This document shows, piece after piece, positions 26,618 to 36,793 of a stretch of 64,000 bases of DNA. The position numbers were made by a program, and so were the translations under genes. The notes below the pieces were generated by a model, which was not told where the DNA came from, did no database searches, and saw only the letters and a program-made list of their open reading frames with translations. Position 1 is the first letter of the stretch; each line of letters starts with the position of its first letter. The stretch is taken from NCBI GenBank assembly GCA_026552975.1, contig JAPMTR010000064.1, positions 1 through 64,000 on the forward strand, given 5' to 3'. Source of the stretch: Candidatus Methanoperedens sp. Its GTDB lineage: Archaea; Halobacteriota; Methanosarcinia; Methanosarcinales; Methanoperedenaceae.

Positions 26618-27982
26618 TTACTTTATCTGCACCCCAATTTTCAGATCAAGTATCTTAAGGAATTCAGTCATTGATTCGCGAGGGATAAAAGCGCCAGCCG
26701 CAATATCATGACCCCCTCCTGTCCCGCCTACTGCTTTTGCAGACTCGCTTAAAGCTGCTCCCAGATTCAATCCCTTCCTCAAAAGATCCTGGTTCCCCCG
26801 GGATGAGACCTTCACCCCTCCAATTGAATCAGCAAAAGCGATAATAGGCAGTTGCCTGTTATTGACGAATGATGAGCTCATCCCTGCAACGATGCCCACG
26901 ATGGTTTCCCTGATCTTGTTGCCGGAATCGAAATATTGAAGGTTCTGCAATTGTGTTATACCTTTTTCTTTCACGAAATTCAATCCTTCTACCAGGTTCT
27001 TCCTGTGTTCTGCAAGGAGGACGCAGGCTTCATCATAAATTTTGTCCCGGTCGCCCATACAAACTGCAAGTCCGATATCTGCATGGTCATAGCGGGCTGT
27101 GGAATTAAGAAGAGTGGAAAATTCCGAGGCGTCCCTGACTTCCATTCCCTCGCGTTCACATAATAATGTATATACTTCGCCAATAAGCTTCTCAACTTTA
27201 AAACCAGGGATCCCGGAGGAAAGGCCGAACTGGATAAGGGCTGAAACCACCTTTTGTTTTTCAGATGGCTCAAGATCTATCCACCGTCTCCACTTCTCAC
27301 CCTGTTGTCGAATGCCCAATTTTCCAAGGAATTCTATGCTTGCTTCTTCGCTTCCGGTCAATCCCGGAAAATAGATATCAGTCGAATATTGAAGTAATTT
27401 AAATACCGGGCGTGTCTGCCTTCCGAAAAGCATGAGGTCTTTCTCAAAAAAAAGGACTTTATTCTTTACTCCTTCTTCAAGTATGGTCCTGTTCAAACCA
27501 ATAAGCTGTCCGTGCCTTGAGTGCTGCAGATCTCCCACCGCCCCCACAATTGCAAGCGCTGCAAGATCTCCATTGTCGCCCATTTCCTTTGCTATGAAAT
27601 ATGCCATCCCTGCGCCGCTTGCTTCTATTCCCCCATTGATCCCGAAAAGATGGGGGTTCAGGTGAAATTCATATGTTCCCTGCGGCTGGTGATGATCTGC
27701 GATAACTGCATTGATCTTAAGAGATTTTATCGATTCAAGCATTCCACTGCCAAGATCTGTGAAAATAACAAGCTCATGACCCTGGCTTGCGATATCAGTG
27801 AGAATTTGCTGGTCAAGTTGTTTTACAAAATTGATCTTATACTTGATACCGGTGCGTTGAAGGGCTTTTGCAATTATGGCAGCAGATGTAAGCCCGTCAG
27901 CATCTATATGTGACACAACAAGAGCCGAAGAATGTTCCTTTATCCTGTTCGCGCATTCCTTAGCTTTTTTAATGAGGGTCAT
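26618..27982 (-). CDS. DHH/DHHA1 single-strand exonuclease, archaeal RecJ-like (GAN type)
   Basis: A 454-residue DHH phosphoesterase. The N-terminal metal motifs are [13 protein letters not shown] (about residue 26), VIFTDLGSG and VIADHHQP; the C-terminal DHHA1 domain ends [16 protein letters not shown]. Archaeal RecJ homologues act as ssDNA or RNA exonucleases and as GINS-associated nuclease in the replisome. The start is ATG at 27982; a TTG two codons upstream is less likely. It is divergent from gatE with about 83 bases between the starts. Confidence 0.9.
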   Translation of the reverse strand: MTLIKKAKECANRIKEHSSALVVSHIDADGLTSAAIIAKALQRTGIKYKINFVKQLDQQILTDIASQGHELVIFTDLGSGMLESIKSLKINAVIADHHQPQGTYEFHLNPHLFGINGGIEASGAGMAYFIAKEMGDNGDLAALAIVGAVGDLQHSRHGQLIGLNRTILEEGVKNKVLFFEKDLMLFGRQTRPVFKLLQYSTDIYFPGLTGSEEASIEFLGKLGIRQQGEKWRRWIDLEPSEKQKVVSALIQFGLSSGIPGFKVEKLIGEVYTLLCEREGMEVRDASEFSTLLNSTARYDHADIGLAVCMGDRDKIYDEACVLLAEHRKNLVEGLNFVKEKGITQLQNLQYFDSGNKIRETIVGIVAGMSSSFVNNRQLPIIAFADSIGGVKVSSRGNQDLLRKGLNLGAALSESAKAVGGTGGGHDIAAGAFIPRESMTEFLKILDLKIGVQIK

Positions 27983-28065
27983 TGGCAAATAAGGTAGTTA
28001 TGATTATTAATAAAGGCTTTGGGAATAACAATTTTTTTATAGATGGCATTATATCAGGAAACCTT

Positions 28066-29946
28066 ATGAGTCACGATTACAGGGCGCTTGGATTAAGATC
28101 AGGGCTTGAGATACACCAGCAGCTTGATACAAAAGAAAAACTTTTCTGCGGCTGCCCGACCCTTCTTCGCGACACAAAAGAGTCGAATTTTGAATTTTTC
28201 AGATACCTGCGCCCCACCCAGAGCGAAATGGGTGTTGTTGACAAAGCTGCGCTTGAAGAAATAAAGCTTATCAAGAAATTCATTTACAAAGCGTACGACA
28301 CTACCTGCCTTGTCGAGAATGATGAGGAACCTCCCCGCGAATTAAACCCGGAAGCTGTAGATATTACATTAATGGTCGCTCGCATGATGAACATGGAGAT
28401 CGTGGATGAACTCTACACCATGCGAAAGATCGTGATCGATGGCTCAAATACATCAGGCTTCCAGAGAACCGGGCTTGCTGCGACACAGGGACACATCGAT
28501 TCCAGTGCAGGACGGGTGGGTATAGATGTACTGTGCCTTGAGGAAGAAGCCGCGCAGAAGATCGAAGACAGGGGCGATTCTGTTATTTATTCACTCGACA
28601 GGCTGGGTATCCCGCTTGTAGAGATAGGCACTGCTCCTGATATCGTATCCCCGGCTCATGCAAGAGAAGTCGCTGAATTGATCGGTATGTTCTTGCGCTC
28701 AACTGGTAAAGTGAAGCGGGGCATCGGGACAATAAGGCAGGATGTGAATATTTCAATAGCAGGGGGAGCACGAGTTGAAATTAAAGGAGTGCAGGAGCTT
28801 GCACTTATTGAGACCATTGTAGAAAGGGAGGTTACAAGACAGGTCGCTCTTTTGGAAATAATGAAGGAACTCAATAACCGCAAGGCTGCAGTTTCAGAAA
28901 AGATCATTGATGTCACATCTGTTTTTGCCGGTACCACCTCCAAAGTGATCTTAAAAGCGCTAAAAGGAGGTGTGGTTTATGCGGTGAACCTGCCAGGATT
29001 TTCAGGATTTGTAGGAAAAGAGATACAGCCCGCAAGGCGCCTTGGGACAGAGTTTTCTGACCGCGCCAAGAAATCAGGCGTTGGTGGCATATTCCATACA
29101 GATGAGCTGCCAAATTACGGGATCACAAAAGAGGAAGTTCAAGCCTTAAGGAATGCAGTGGGCGCAAAAGATCTAGATTGTGTTATCATGGTCGCAGATT
29201 CAAAAGAAAAAGCACAGGGTGCAATGGAAGCCGTAATAATCAGGGCTGGTGAAGCCCTCAAATTCATTCCCGAAGAAACAAGGCGGGCGCTGCCTGATGG
29301 AAATTCGTCCTATATGAGACCGCTTCCCGGGGCAGCGCGCATGTACCCTGAGACCGATGTTCCTCCTGTTGTGATCACAGAAGAGAGAATTCAAAGTATC
29401 AAGCTTCCTGAATTGATAGGGGAGCGAAAAGCAAGATACATGAAACAATTCAATCTCAATGAAGAACTTGCAAACCAGATCGCACGTTCTGGCAATTTCA
29501 TCGTTTTTGATAAGATAATGAGCCAGATACCTCAGGCTAATCCGAATTCAGTTGTGCGGGTTCTTGAGACCATCCTGTATGAACTTGAAAAAGAAGGTGT
29601 TGATGTCAAGAAAATAACTGAAGATCATCTGATACAGCTTTTCAGGCTTCAGTCCGAGGGAAAGATCCCCAATGAAGCGATAGGGAATATCCTGAAAACA
29701 ATAGCTTCAAAGCCTGAACTTGCGGTTGAATCAGCATTGAAATCGCTTGGCATAGGCGGAGTTGGAAAAGGGGAATTGGAAACTGCCATTGAAAAGCTTA
29801 TCGAAGAGAAGATGGATTTCATTAAGGCAAAGGGCATAAATTCAGTAGGTCCTTTGATGGGCATTGTGATGAAGGATTTCAGGGGCAAGGTCAGCGGCGA
29901 GGAAGTCAGCAGTATTTTAAAGGAAAAAATAGCTAAAAAACTATGA
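28066..29946 (+). CDS. gatE: Glu-tRNA(Gln) amidotransferase subunit E
   Basis: tRNA-binding and kinase subunit of the archaeal GatDE amidotransferase, which converts Glu-tRNA(Gln) to Gln-tRNA(Gln). The start [31 protein letters not shown] matches the family, as do [25 protein letters not shown] and [13 protein letters not shown]. An AspRS-like insertion and the YqeY-like C-terminal tail (about 500-626) are present. The ATG at 28066 is preceded by AGGA; an upstream TTG at 27982 would overlap the RecJ-like start and is rejected. GatD is not in this window. Confidence 0.95.
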   Translation: MSHDYRALGLRSGLEIHQQLDTKEKLFCGCPTLLRDTKESNFEFFRYLRPTQSEMGVVDKAALEEIKLIKKFIYKAYDTTCLVENDEEPPRELNPEAVDITLMVARMMNMEIVDELYTMRKIVIDGSNTSGFQRTGLAATQGHIDSSAGRVGIDVLCLEEEAAQKIEDRGDSVIYSLDRLGIPLVEIGTAPDIVSPAHAREVAELIGMFLRSTGKVKRGIGTIRQDVNISIAGGARVEIKGVQELALIETIVEREVTRQVALLEIMKELNNRKAAVSEKIIDVTSVFAGTTSKVILKALKGGVVYAVNLPGFSGFVGKEIQPARRLGTEFSDRAKKSGVGGIFHTDELPNYGITKEEVQALRNAVGAKDLDCVIMVADSKEKAQGAMEAVIIRAGEALKFIPEETRRALPDGNSSYMRPLPGAARMYPETDVPPVVITEERIQSIKLPELIGERKARYMKQFNLNEELANQIARSGNFIVFDKIMSQIPQANPNSVVRVLETILYELEKEGVDVKKITEDHLIQLFRLQSEGKIPNEAIGNILKTIASKPELAVESALKSLGIGGVGKGELETAIEKLIEEKMDFIKAKGINSVGPLMGIVMKDFRGKVSGEEVSSILKEKIAKKL

Positions 29947-30065
29947 CGATGATATATTGTTATTTCACTTTCAAGAAACAAAACAAATACTTTCTCCCCG
30001 CACCTTAATTTACTATTTAACCCATCTTGTTAATCGATGATCCATATTTCAAGAAAATATGGGTC

Positions 30066-30710
30066 ATGAAGATAATTGTTGATCATCGGGAAAAGCGCTC
30101 AAAAGTAATAGTATCCCTTGAAAAGCTGGGAGCAGATATCGAGATCGCCACTCTTAAAGTCGGTGATTATGTCGTGAGCGATCGCGTAGCTTTCGAAAGA
30201 AAGAGAATTGATGATCTCTTCGCAACGCTTCTTGAAAGGCGCGAGCTATTTTCACAACTCAACGACCTTGCAAAGTCATACAAACGCCCGATCCTTATCA
30301 TCGAAGGTGATGACCCGTTCTTCTCATTGAACGGTAGAATGCACCCCAATGCGATCCAGGGCATCCTCAATGCTATCGCCATGATGCGAATTCCAGCCCT
30401 CTACACACTCAACGAAGCAGAGACCGCACAGGTAATCATTATGATCGCAGAAAAGGAGCAGGGCAACAGGAATAAACCTTTCAATCAGCACGGAAAGCGC
30501 AGCAGCCTATCACCCTGCGAATCGAAAGAATATGTTGTTTCATCAATACTGGGGATCGGACCAACTGTAGCAAGAAATTTGCTCATGCACTTTGGCAGCG
30601 TAGAAAGTATTATGACCGCGCCGCGGGAAGAACTCATGAAAGTGGAGCGCGTCGGATCAAACACTGCTGACAGGATCAGAGGGCTTGCAGGAGGAAGGTA
30701 TGACATCTGA
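30066..30710 (+). CDS. XPF/Mus81-family structure-specific nuclease (ERCC4 domain plus HhH)
   Basis: A 214-residue stand-alone ERCC4 nuclease. KIIVDHREKRSKV starts the fold, the GDYVVSDRVAFERKRIDDL segment holds the ERKxxD active-site motif, and two helix-hairpin-helix motifs (about 160-210: SILGIGPTVARNLLMHFGS and VERVGSNTADRIR) close the protein. Such enzymes cut flap and fork DNA 3' sides as dimers. There is no fused Hef helicase. The start MKIIVD at 30066 is preferred; a TTG at 30027 would add an unlikely hydrophilic leader. Confidence 0.9.
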   Translation: MKIIVDHREKRSKVIVSLEKLGADIEIATLKVGDYVVSDRVAFERKRIDDLFATLLERRELFSQLNDLAKSYKRPILIIEGDDPFFSLNGRMHPNAIQGILNAIAMMRIPALYTLNEAETAQVIIMIAEKEQGNRNKPFNQHGKRSSLSPCESKEYVVSSILGIGPTVARNLLMHFGSVESIMTAPREELMKVERVGSNTADRIRGLAGGRYDI

Positions 30711-30764
30711 AGAGTGCGATATAATCCTGACTACCCAACTCCTGATGGCTCGATAAAGCCGGAA

Positions 30765-30956
30765 TCATGCAAAATGATCGCCTCCAGCAGGCGGCGTCCT
30801 GAGAACTGCTTTCAGGTCGATATCGCTGATACTTGTATCTTCGCCGCGGGCTACCGAACCAAATACGAAGGATGAAATGAGTTCATCCCCGAACGTGGAC
30901 TTCAACAGCTCTACATATCGCTTCGCTGTCTTTATTTTAGCGGGCTTTATTCTCAA
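30765..30956 (-). pseudogene. Truncated MNT nucleotidyltransferase remnant
   Basis: A 63-codon frame starting at TTG 30956 carries an N-terminal helix and the complete motif GSVARGEDTSISDIDLKAV of minimal nucleotidyltransferases, then breaks off after LRTPPAGGDHFA. The rest of the domain, usually another 40-70 residues with the third acidic strand, is missing. No HEPN partner follows. It looks like the decayed remains of a toxin-antitoxin gene. The rest of the 30711-31028 gap shows nothing else. Confidence 0.55.
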
Positions 30957-31028
30957 CTGAGATTGCTCCAGAGTTCGTTTCAGTTCGTATTAGTTCGCTG
31001 CTTCATTGTTTTTAGATGTGCCCGGGTT

Positions 31029-33239
31029 TCAAATGAGCCCATAAGGAACCGGATAGGGCTGGTCATTCTTATAAGGCAGACTTATGCTGTTAATCTCACT
31101 GATGTCTTTCAGGTCATTCATAACGATCTTCCTTCCCGATATCGTATAAAGCACATCATCCATGAACAACGACCTTCGAACAGCGAAGGGTGAACCCCAG
31201 TAATAATACGTTACTTCGAAGTCATCGAAATGGGATATCTTGCCCTTAAGCTTAAATCCGTTCTCTGGCGTAACCCCAAAGACATAAGCGCCCTGCCACA
31301 CTCTTTGCCTGTAATAACCATATTGTCGATCATACTCTTCTTTCCCGGTGATCTCTCTTATGGGTATTACCAGAAGATCTTTCTTTTTATCAAAGAGGAA
31401 TGCCTTATGTTCCGCAAGTGCCTCGGAATCCGTACCTGGTTGTCCGATTTCGTATGTATCAATTTGTTTTGGATCATTGACATCCGATACATCGAACAAC
31501 GAGACCTTTACTCCTTTTGTAGATACTCCACCCCATTGATTCTCTCCGGTTTCTTTTCCAACACCGATAATGTGGTTTTCATCATACGGATGAAGATAGT
31601 CTGAGAATCCCGGGATTTTCAGCTTTCCAAGTATCTTTGGAGAAGCAGGATCTGACAGGTCTATCACGAACAGCGGATCCATTCTCTTGAAAGTTACCAT
31701 ATAGAGCCTGTTCCCGATGAATCGCGTGGAGTAGATCCTTTCATCAGGTGCTATTTCCTCGAGTTTCCCTGCAATTCCAAGGTCCTTATCCATCACATAT
31801 ACATTATTGTACTGGACACTGCCCTTTTGCGTCCAGAACTGGGATGTTGTGGCAACCCTGAAGTGATCGCCAGATTCATCCATGGAGAACTGGTTAAGAA
31901 GGCTTCCCGGAACCTCTCCTTTTGTCTGGTAAGTGATCTCACCTTTATCAATACTGATCTTCTGGATAACTGTTTTTTCCCTTTCCTGGGCGATCTTCAA
32001 TTCATATTCATCAACTGCTTTTTGAACCTTTTCACTGTAGTCCCTTTTTTCCTTTTCTGTCATAGAATTGAATTTTTCTTCAAGAATAGATGAGATCTGA
32101 TCCCATTTCTCATAAGAGCCCAGTTCGCTTGCTTTTATGGCATTTATTTTATCCTGCACATCTTTGGACAACTGTGGCACGACGACCTGGTAGAACCTGT
32201 CCTCACGCTGCAATTCATAATATCTTACAGGCTGGTTCTTCATGTATGTTATGTAGATATTATTCTGTGAAACATACAAATTGTCAGAGTAACCCATCAT
32301 GAAGGTCTTCGCGTTCATGGTATCGGGTTTCTTTATGTTGATCGAGGCGATCGTATGAAACACATAATTCTGTTCTGGATTATCAAAATAATACACATCC
32401 GGAGCCATGATTTTCACGTCACCTTTCCTGATAGAGGGCATATCCACAAAATCGCCATAATAATTTATGCTGTTTTTTGCTATTACATAAACAAAGTCCC
32501 CGATCATTCGCGACTGGAAATAATTGCCTGTTATGCTATAATTTGCAATCTTTTCGGGTTTTTTCCTGTCTGATATGTCATATACCACAACATCTGTCTT
32601 CATTGAGTCGATGGGTCTTGGCATATAATCATATTCCGGGATGCTATAGACCCTGCCCGTATTATCTGAAAATAGTATGAGCCTGTCGCCATTAATGAAT
32701 AGATCTTTTGGCGAGCCTTCTATTGAAATAGCAGAAAGTATCTTTGCCCCTGATGCAGGGAACGCATCCACGATTACGAGCTTATCCTGTGAAATGACGT
32801 ATATGTACTTACCATCATTCTTTACAAAATCAGCTTCATCAACACCTTCTACCTGGATATTCGTTTTAGAATAATCCGCCGCAGCATCACTGGTTGGTGC
32901 CTGGATGTTTGCTACTGATTTTCCAACAGCTCCCGAAGACATCGGAGCAGGCGCTCCAACTCCCATGACCGCTGACGACTCTGCTATTGCAAAATCTCTT
33001 CCCATACCAAAAGAATTATAAGAGCCTGAACTGACAGAACTTGCTTTCAGGTATTCGCGCAATTCATGCGCTGATGAGAATTTTTTCAGTTCCTGGGTCG
33101 ATCCTGTTGTTAATATATCTGTAATGGCATCAGGAGTTTTCTCATTTGTAATTGTTTTCGCATCCTTCTGGACGCATCCGCTAAAAATTGCAATGCCGAT
33201 AATTGACATCACTAACATCAATTTGATCATTTTTCTCAA
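31029..33239 (-). CDS. Secreted lipoprotein with beta-propeller domain (COG4880)
   Basis: A 736-residue exported protein. The N-terminus is a lipoprotein-type signal (MLVMSIIGIAIFSGC, lipobox Cys near residue 22). A low-complexity linker follows, then a large beta-propeller from about residue 130 that begins TNIQVEGVDEADFVKNDGKYIYVISQDKLVIVD, the start typical of the COG4880 family. A charged helical insertion (about 370-430) interrupts the blades. The ligand is unknown; such proteins sit on the outer face of archaeal membranes. The TTG at 33239 follows GGTGAT at good spacing; an ATG at 33230 is the alternative. Confidence 0.85.
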   Translation of the reverse strand: MRKMIKLMLVMSIIGIAIFSGCVQKDAKTITNEKTPDAITDILTTGSTQELKKFSSAHELREYLKASSVSSGSYNSFGMGRDFAIAESSAVMGVGAPAPMSSGAVGKSVANIQAPTSDAAADYSKTNIQVEGVDEADFVKNDGKYIYVISQDKLVIVDAFPASGAKILSAISIEGSPKDLFINGDRLILFSDNTGRVYSIPEYDYMPRPIDSMKTDVVVYDISDRKKPEKIANYSITGNYFQSRMIGDFVYVIAKNSINYYGDFVDMPSIRKGDVKIMAPDVYYFDNPEQNYVFHTIASINIKKPDTMNAKTFMMGYSDNLYVSQNNIYITYMKNQPVRYYELQREDRFYQVVVPQLSKDVQDKINAIKASELGSYEKWDQISSILEEKFNSMTEKEKRDYSEKVQKAVDEYELKIAQEREKTVIQKISIDKGEITYQTKGEVPGSLLNQFSMDESGDHFRVATTSQFWTQKGSVQYNNVYVMDKDLGIAGKLEEIAPDERIYSTRFIGNRLYMVTFKRMDPLFVIDLSDPASPKILGKLKIPGFSDYLHPYDENHIIGVGKETGENQWGGVSTKGVKVSLFDVSDVNDPKQIDTYEIGQPGTDSEALAEHKAFLFDKKKDLLVIPIREITGKEEYDRQYGYYRQRVWQGAYVFGVTPENGFKLKGKISHFDDFEVTYYYWGSPFAVRRSLFMDDVLYTISGRKIVMNDLKDISEINSISLPYKNDQPYPVPYGLI

Positions 33240-33418
33240 AGTCTATCACCTGATGGATTATATCAGACAGGATACAGATAAATATATCTTTGACTTCGAA
33301 TTGAATTGAAGCTATTACCAATTTAATCCATATGAACAAAAGCAACATTGTCTGAAATTAGTAAATGTTAAGTACTTTTCAGTCAGAATATAATCCTGCA
33401 TTAGACTCATCAAGACTT

Positions 33419-34495
33419 ATGATCACCCGTCACTCACTTTCCGTGTTTATTCTTATCGCGCTTGCAATATTCACGGCAGGGTGCATGTCTTATATCAGGG
33501 ATAGCTCCTACAATATGCGTTTTTCCTTGAACGAGACTGGTGAAGCCCTTGAAGGGGATGTCTATAACAACGATAATTTACTGGGTTATGCAACGAATGG
33601 CACTCTTGTCACCCCCATTGAAAAATTAAGACCCGGACTTATATCATTAAATGGAACGTATCAAAACCAGGGATTCGAATTCTTTTTCGAATTTCCAAAA
33701 GACAGCCTGAATTATAGCGGTATCAATTTCTCTCTTTCAAGAAGAGACCTCAATAAAGCGATCTTCAATGCATCAGCTATCGATATTCAAAAAATAGAGC
33801 GTGAGATCTTTGATGGCATCAATGAAATACGAAAAGTTTCAGGGACAAATATCCTGCAATGGAACAGCAAGATCGCACAGGTGGGGAGAAATTACAGTAA
33901 AACACTTTCCATTGAAGGATTCGCCCATAAAGACCTGGAAGGCAGGAATGTGGGGGACAGGCTCAAGGAAAATAAGATATTCTACACTATCGTGGCCGAG
34001 GACCTGTATATGCTAGAAGGCTTAAGCGATGAGAGTAATATGAGCAAAACGATCGTACAGGGCTGGATGAAAAGCCCGGGTCACAGGTCACCCATTGTTG
34101 ACCGGGACGGATTGTTCAGCGATGGGGGAGCCGGAGTATATTGTGAAAAGAAAAGCTGTTATGCTGTCATGGTCTTTGTGGGTCTTGAACATGACCAGAG
34201 CATAAAACTGGATCCAGGGTACCTGACATTTTTTTATGTATATGACCCTTCATATCCATTTGATTTTGATGTTCCTGTCTCCATAGATATCACATCAACC
34301 GGGTACATTGACATTTATCTTGTGCCAGACAGGGAACAATATAATGATTTCCTGAAAAATAGTAATATCAATTCAATATATGAGATCAAGAATGTAAGGA
34401 CATTTACCCGGAGTATCACAGCGCGAAAGGGTGAAGGGATCATTATACAATCGGATGGGGGTGCGAATGTTGATGCGCATTTGCGATATTCGTAA
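33419..34495 (+). CDS. Secreted CAP/SCP-domain lipoprotein
   Basis: A lipoprotein signal (MITRHSLSVFILIALAIFTAGC) is followed by a beta-rich segment and a CAP domain at about 140-260. Its features are INEIRKVSGTNILQWNSKIAQVGRNYSKT, GFAHKDLEGRNVGDRL, the QGWMKSPGHRSPIVD motif with conserved His, and CYAVMVFVG. A C-terminal domain of unknown type follows. The CAP function in archaea is unknown; secretion is clear. I use ATG 33419 so that the signal peptide is at the N-terminus, with AATATAATCC about 30 bases upstream as TATA box; ATG 33365 would put 18 extra residues before it. Confidence 0.82.
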   Translation: MITRHSLSVFILIALAIFTAGCMSYIRDSSYNMRFSLNETGEALEGDVYNNDNLLGYATNGTLVTPIEKLRPGLISLNGTYQNQGFEFFFEFPKDSLNYSGINFSLSRRDLNKAIFNASAIDIQKIEREIFDGINEIRKVSGTNILQWNSKIAQVGRNYSKTLSIEGFAHKDLEGRNVGDRLKENKIFYTIVAEDLYMLEGLSDESNMSKTIVQGWMKSPGHRSPIVDRDGLFSDGGAGVYCEKKSCYAVMVFVGLEHDQSIKLDPGYLTFFYVYDPSYPFDFDVPVSIDITSTGYIDIYLVPDREQYNDFLKNSNINSIYEIKNVRTFTRSITARKGEGIIIQSDGGANVDAHLRYS

Positions 34496-34619
34496 TTTTT
34501 TATAGCGGATGTGGTTCAAGGGGTAAATCACTTCAGCATGAAATATATTCATTTGACCAGGAACTAGACCGGAATTATTTATTACCCGTTAATGCCATTT
34601 AAGTCCCGGAGCATAAATT

Positions 34620-34916
34620 ATGGAATCAGTATATTATTATGAAGATACTAAAAATAAGGATGTCTTAGCCATATTGGAAGATGACTTTTTCAAGCGCACT
34701 GGATATACCGTACGTGAATGCAAACTTATGGGATCGCAGCGTAAGGGCTCTTTCCTTTACATCAAAGGAAGTCCTGAAGATATCGACCGCGCAGAAAAGA
34801 TGATGGCAGGATTAAAACTTTTAAAACTCGAAGGAGAGGAAAATACTAAAATAACTGCCGCATTTGTCGCGGAAGAAGAAAGCGCAGCAAGCGGAATGGG
34901 AATGATATTTGGTTAA
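34620..34916 (+). CDS. Small conserved-looking protein of unknown function
   Basis: A 98-residue acidic protein that I cannot assign. The alternating pattern in residues 1-75 (VYYYEDTKNKDVLAILEDDF, then VRECKLMGSQRKGSFLYIKG, then EDIDRAEKMMAGLKLLKLEG) suggests a ferredoxin-like alpha/beta fold. The tail is rich in Ala, Glu and Gly. It has an independent AT-rich promoter-like region (TTATTTATTACC) upstream and a pair of hairpins downstream, supporting a real single-gene transcript. Confidence 0.6.
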   Translation: MESVYYYEDTKNKDVLAILEDDFFKRTGYTVRECKLMGSQRKGSFLYIKGSPEDIDRAEKMMAGLKLLKLEGEENTKITAAFVAEEESAASGMGMIFG

Positions 34917-34932
34917 TGCGTTAGCAAACGCA
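34917..34932 (+). terminator. Short hairpin just after the 34620-34916 gene
   Basis: TGCGTT (34917-34922) pairs with AACGCA (34927-34932) around the 4-base loop AGCA, starting directly after the stop codon. Possibly a processing or termination hairpin, working with the larger stem-loop that follows. Confidence 0.4.
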
Positions 34933-34941
34933 TGAAATATA

Positions 34942-34962
34942 TCTGTGATAATTATTCACAGA
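34942..34962. terminator. Bidirectional stem-loop between convergent genes
   Basis: TCTGTGA (34942-34948) and TCACAGA (34956-34962) form a perfect 7-bp stem with a 7-base loop. A T-rich tract follows on the plus strand. It sits between the ends of the 34620 gene and the inositol-phosphate synthase gene and could terminate both. Confidence 0.5.
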
Positions 34963-34964
34963 TC

Positions 34965-36029
34965 TTATTCTTTTATAAATTCCTCAAGATTTTCCCGGGC
35001 ATCAACATCCCGTAACTGCACCGGGGGATGCTTCATAAAATAAGCAGATGCCGGGATGATCGGTCCGCCTATTTTCCTGTCAAGGGCGATCTTTGCCACG
35101 CGTATGGCATCAACAACCACACCTGCGCTGTTGGGACTATCCTCTACCGAAAGCTTAAGATCAATATAAGCGGGCACATCGCCAAAGAGCTTAAAATCGA
35201 TCTTCAGGTGACATACCTTGTTATCATTCAGGCAATCGATGCAGCCATTGGGGCCTGCATAAACATATGCATCGTATGGTATCTGAGAAGCTATGGATTC
35301 TGTTTTTGAGATCTTCTTCGATTTTAATCTTGCCTGGTCGGTCATATTCCGAAAATCTGTATTCCCACCAATATTTAGCTGGTATGTGCTGTCTATTTTT
35401 GCTCCTCTGTCAACGATCATCTGCGTTAGAGCGCGGTGTACAATGGTTGCGCCAACAAGACTTTTTATATCATCGCCTATTATCGGAAGTTTAGCTTTCC
35501 TGAATTTGTCTGCCCATTGCTTGTTAGAAGCTATGAAAACCGGGATGCAGTTAATAAAAGCACAACCTGCCTCAAGCGCCTGGGTCGCGTAATATTTTAC
35601 GGCTTCCTCAGAGCCAACTGGCAAATAATTGATCAAAACATCTGCTTTTGACTTCTTAAGGACGGCGGCAACATCAACTGGCTTTTGTTTATCGTCAACC
35701 CTGAAGTAATCCCCCATATGAGGAGCAACGCCATCAAGAACAGGGCCTTTCATTACCTTAACACCAAGCTCCGGTACATCCGAAAGTTTCTTCGTACAAT
35801 TAGGTTGTGAAAAGATGGCTTTTGAAAGATCAGTTCCTACCTTTCTTTTATCAACATCAAATGCAGCGACAGGTTTTATGTCACTGATAAGGTATCCTCC
35901 CAGTGAATTATGCATCAATCCAGGAATGAGTTTATCAGAATGCGATATGTTTTTATAATATTCAAGTCCCTGAATTAAAGATGATGCACAATTCCCTACA
36001 CCAGCTATTGCTATGTGAATACCTTCCAT
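34965..36029 (-). CDS. ino1: myo-Inositol-1-phosphate synthase
   Basis: NAD-dependent enzyme that converts glucose 6-phosphate to 1L-myo-inositol 1-phosphate. The Rossmann motif is IAIAGVGNCASSLIQG (residues 6-20). Further family segments are DVLINYLPVGSEEA, INCIPVFIASN, PIIGDDIKSLVGATIVHR, LNIGGNTDF and the C-terminal GPIIPASAYFMKHPP. The 354-residue length is normal for archaeal members. The next gene downstream in the reading direction is convergent; the gene just upstream encodes the CDP-alcohol transferase that would use its product, so the two make one pathway: archaetidylinositol phosphate synthesis. Confidence 0.94.
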   Translation of the reverse strand: MEGIHIAIAGVGNCASSLIQGLEYYKNISHSDKLIPGLMHNSLGGYLISDIKPVAAFDVDKRKVGTDLSKAIFSQPNCTKKLSDVPELGVKVMKGPVLDGVAPHMGDYFRVDDKQKPVDVAAVLKKSKADVLINYLPVGSEEAVKYYATQALEAGCAFINCIPVFIASNKQWADKFRKAKLPIIGDDIKSLVGATIVHRALTQMIVDRGAKIDSTYQLNIGGNTDFRNMTDQARLKSKKISKTESIASQIPYDAYVYAGPNGCIDCLNDNKVCHLKIDFKLFGDVPAYIDLKLSVEDSPNSAGVVVDAIRVAKIALDRKIGGPIIPASAYFMKHPPVQLRDVDARENLEEFIKE

Positions 36030-36082
36030 TTAAATTTCCTCGTAATGCAACTCAATGATATCGTGATATAACTTAAAATTTG

Positions 36083-36664
36083 TTATTTAAGTGCCTGTTT
36101 AACGTGTGCTATTCTCTGCAAGACTGTTATGAATGAAAGTATTGCTATCGAAAATATCGAAAAATTGACCATGTCGATAAAAGCGCCTACAATAAGAATA
36201 ATCATTCTAGCAGGACGGTCAGCAAACCCGACAGAAGCGCTGGCACCTGCGGCTTCGGCACGGGCGCGGGTATAACTTACCATCAGGGAACCAAATATTG
36301 CCAGAGACCCCGTAAGCCAGAAAGGGATCCAATACAGCTGGGTAAGTCCCCCATACATAGCCCCGATTATGACCGCAGCATCCGCGAACCGATCGCAGAC
36401 AGAATCCAGGAAGCCACCATAATTTGTCATCCTGTTATTTGTTCGTGCCACAAGCCCATCAAGGACATCAAAAAAACCGCTTGCGAGAAGAAAAAACCCT
36501 GCCAGGAGCAGTTCTCGCTTTGCGAAAAATATTGCAGAAATAAGGCTTAATGCAAGACCGACGAGCGTCAATGTATTTGGGTTTATCTCCGTGATCTTTC
36601 GCGCAAATGGGGTTAGTGCTTCCTGTATTGATTCTTTTATATCGGTTGACATTTGTATTTCCAT
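36083..36664 (-). CDS. CDP-alcohol phosphatidyltransferase, probable archaetidylinositol phosphate synthase
   Basis: An integral membrane enzyme joining CDP-archaeol with an alcohol phosphate. The motif DGLVARTNNRMTNYGGFLD with SVCDRFAD is the full DGxxAR...Gx3Dx3D signature (about residues 68-95). Five to six transmembrane helices are apparent. The neighbouring inositol-phosphate synthase points to inositol 1-phosphate as acceptor, making archaetidylinositol phosphate; this is inferred from context plus family. Start ATG at 36664; a second ATG lies four codons in. Confidence 0.88.
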   Translation of the reverse strand: MEIQMSTDIKESIQEALTPFARKITEINPNTLTLVGLALSLISAIFFAKRELLLAGFFLLASGFFDVLDGLVARTNNRMTNYGGFLDSVCDRFADAAVIIGAMYGGLTQLYWIPFWLTGSLAIFGSLMVSYTRARAEAAGASASVGFADRPARMIILIVGAFIDMVNFSIFSIAILSFITVLQRIAHVKQALK

Positions 36665-36793
36665 TGTTCCGGGGGATGATGAAGATTTCTTTGGAAAACC
36701 AGACCATCATGTGCCAGACAACATGCTCCTTTAAATACCTTTCAGTAAATTAAACTCACTGAAATTTAAATAAAAATAACTCGGAATTAGAAT

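Noticed and set aside
27982-28065. N-terminal extension of gatE from TTG 27982
   Set aside because: It would overlap the RecJ-like start codon and add 28 residues absent from the family; ATG 28066 has AGGA upstream.
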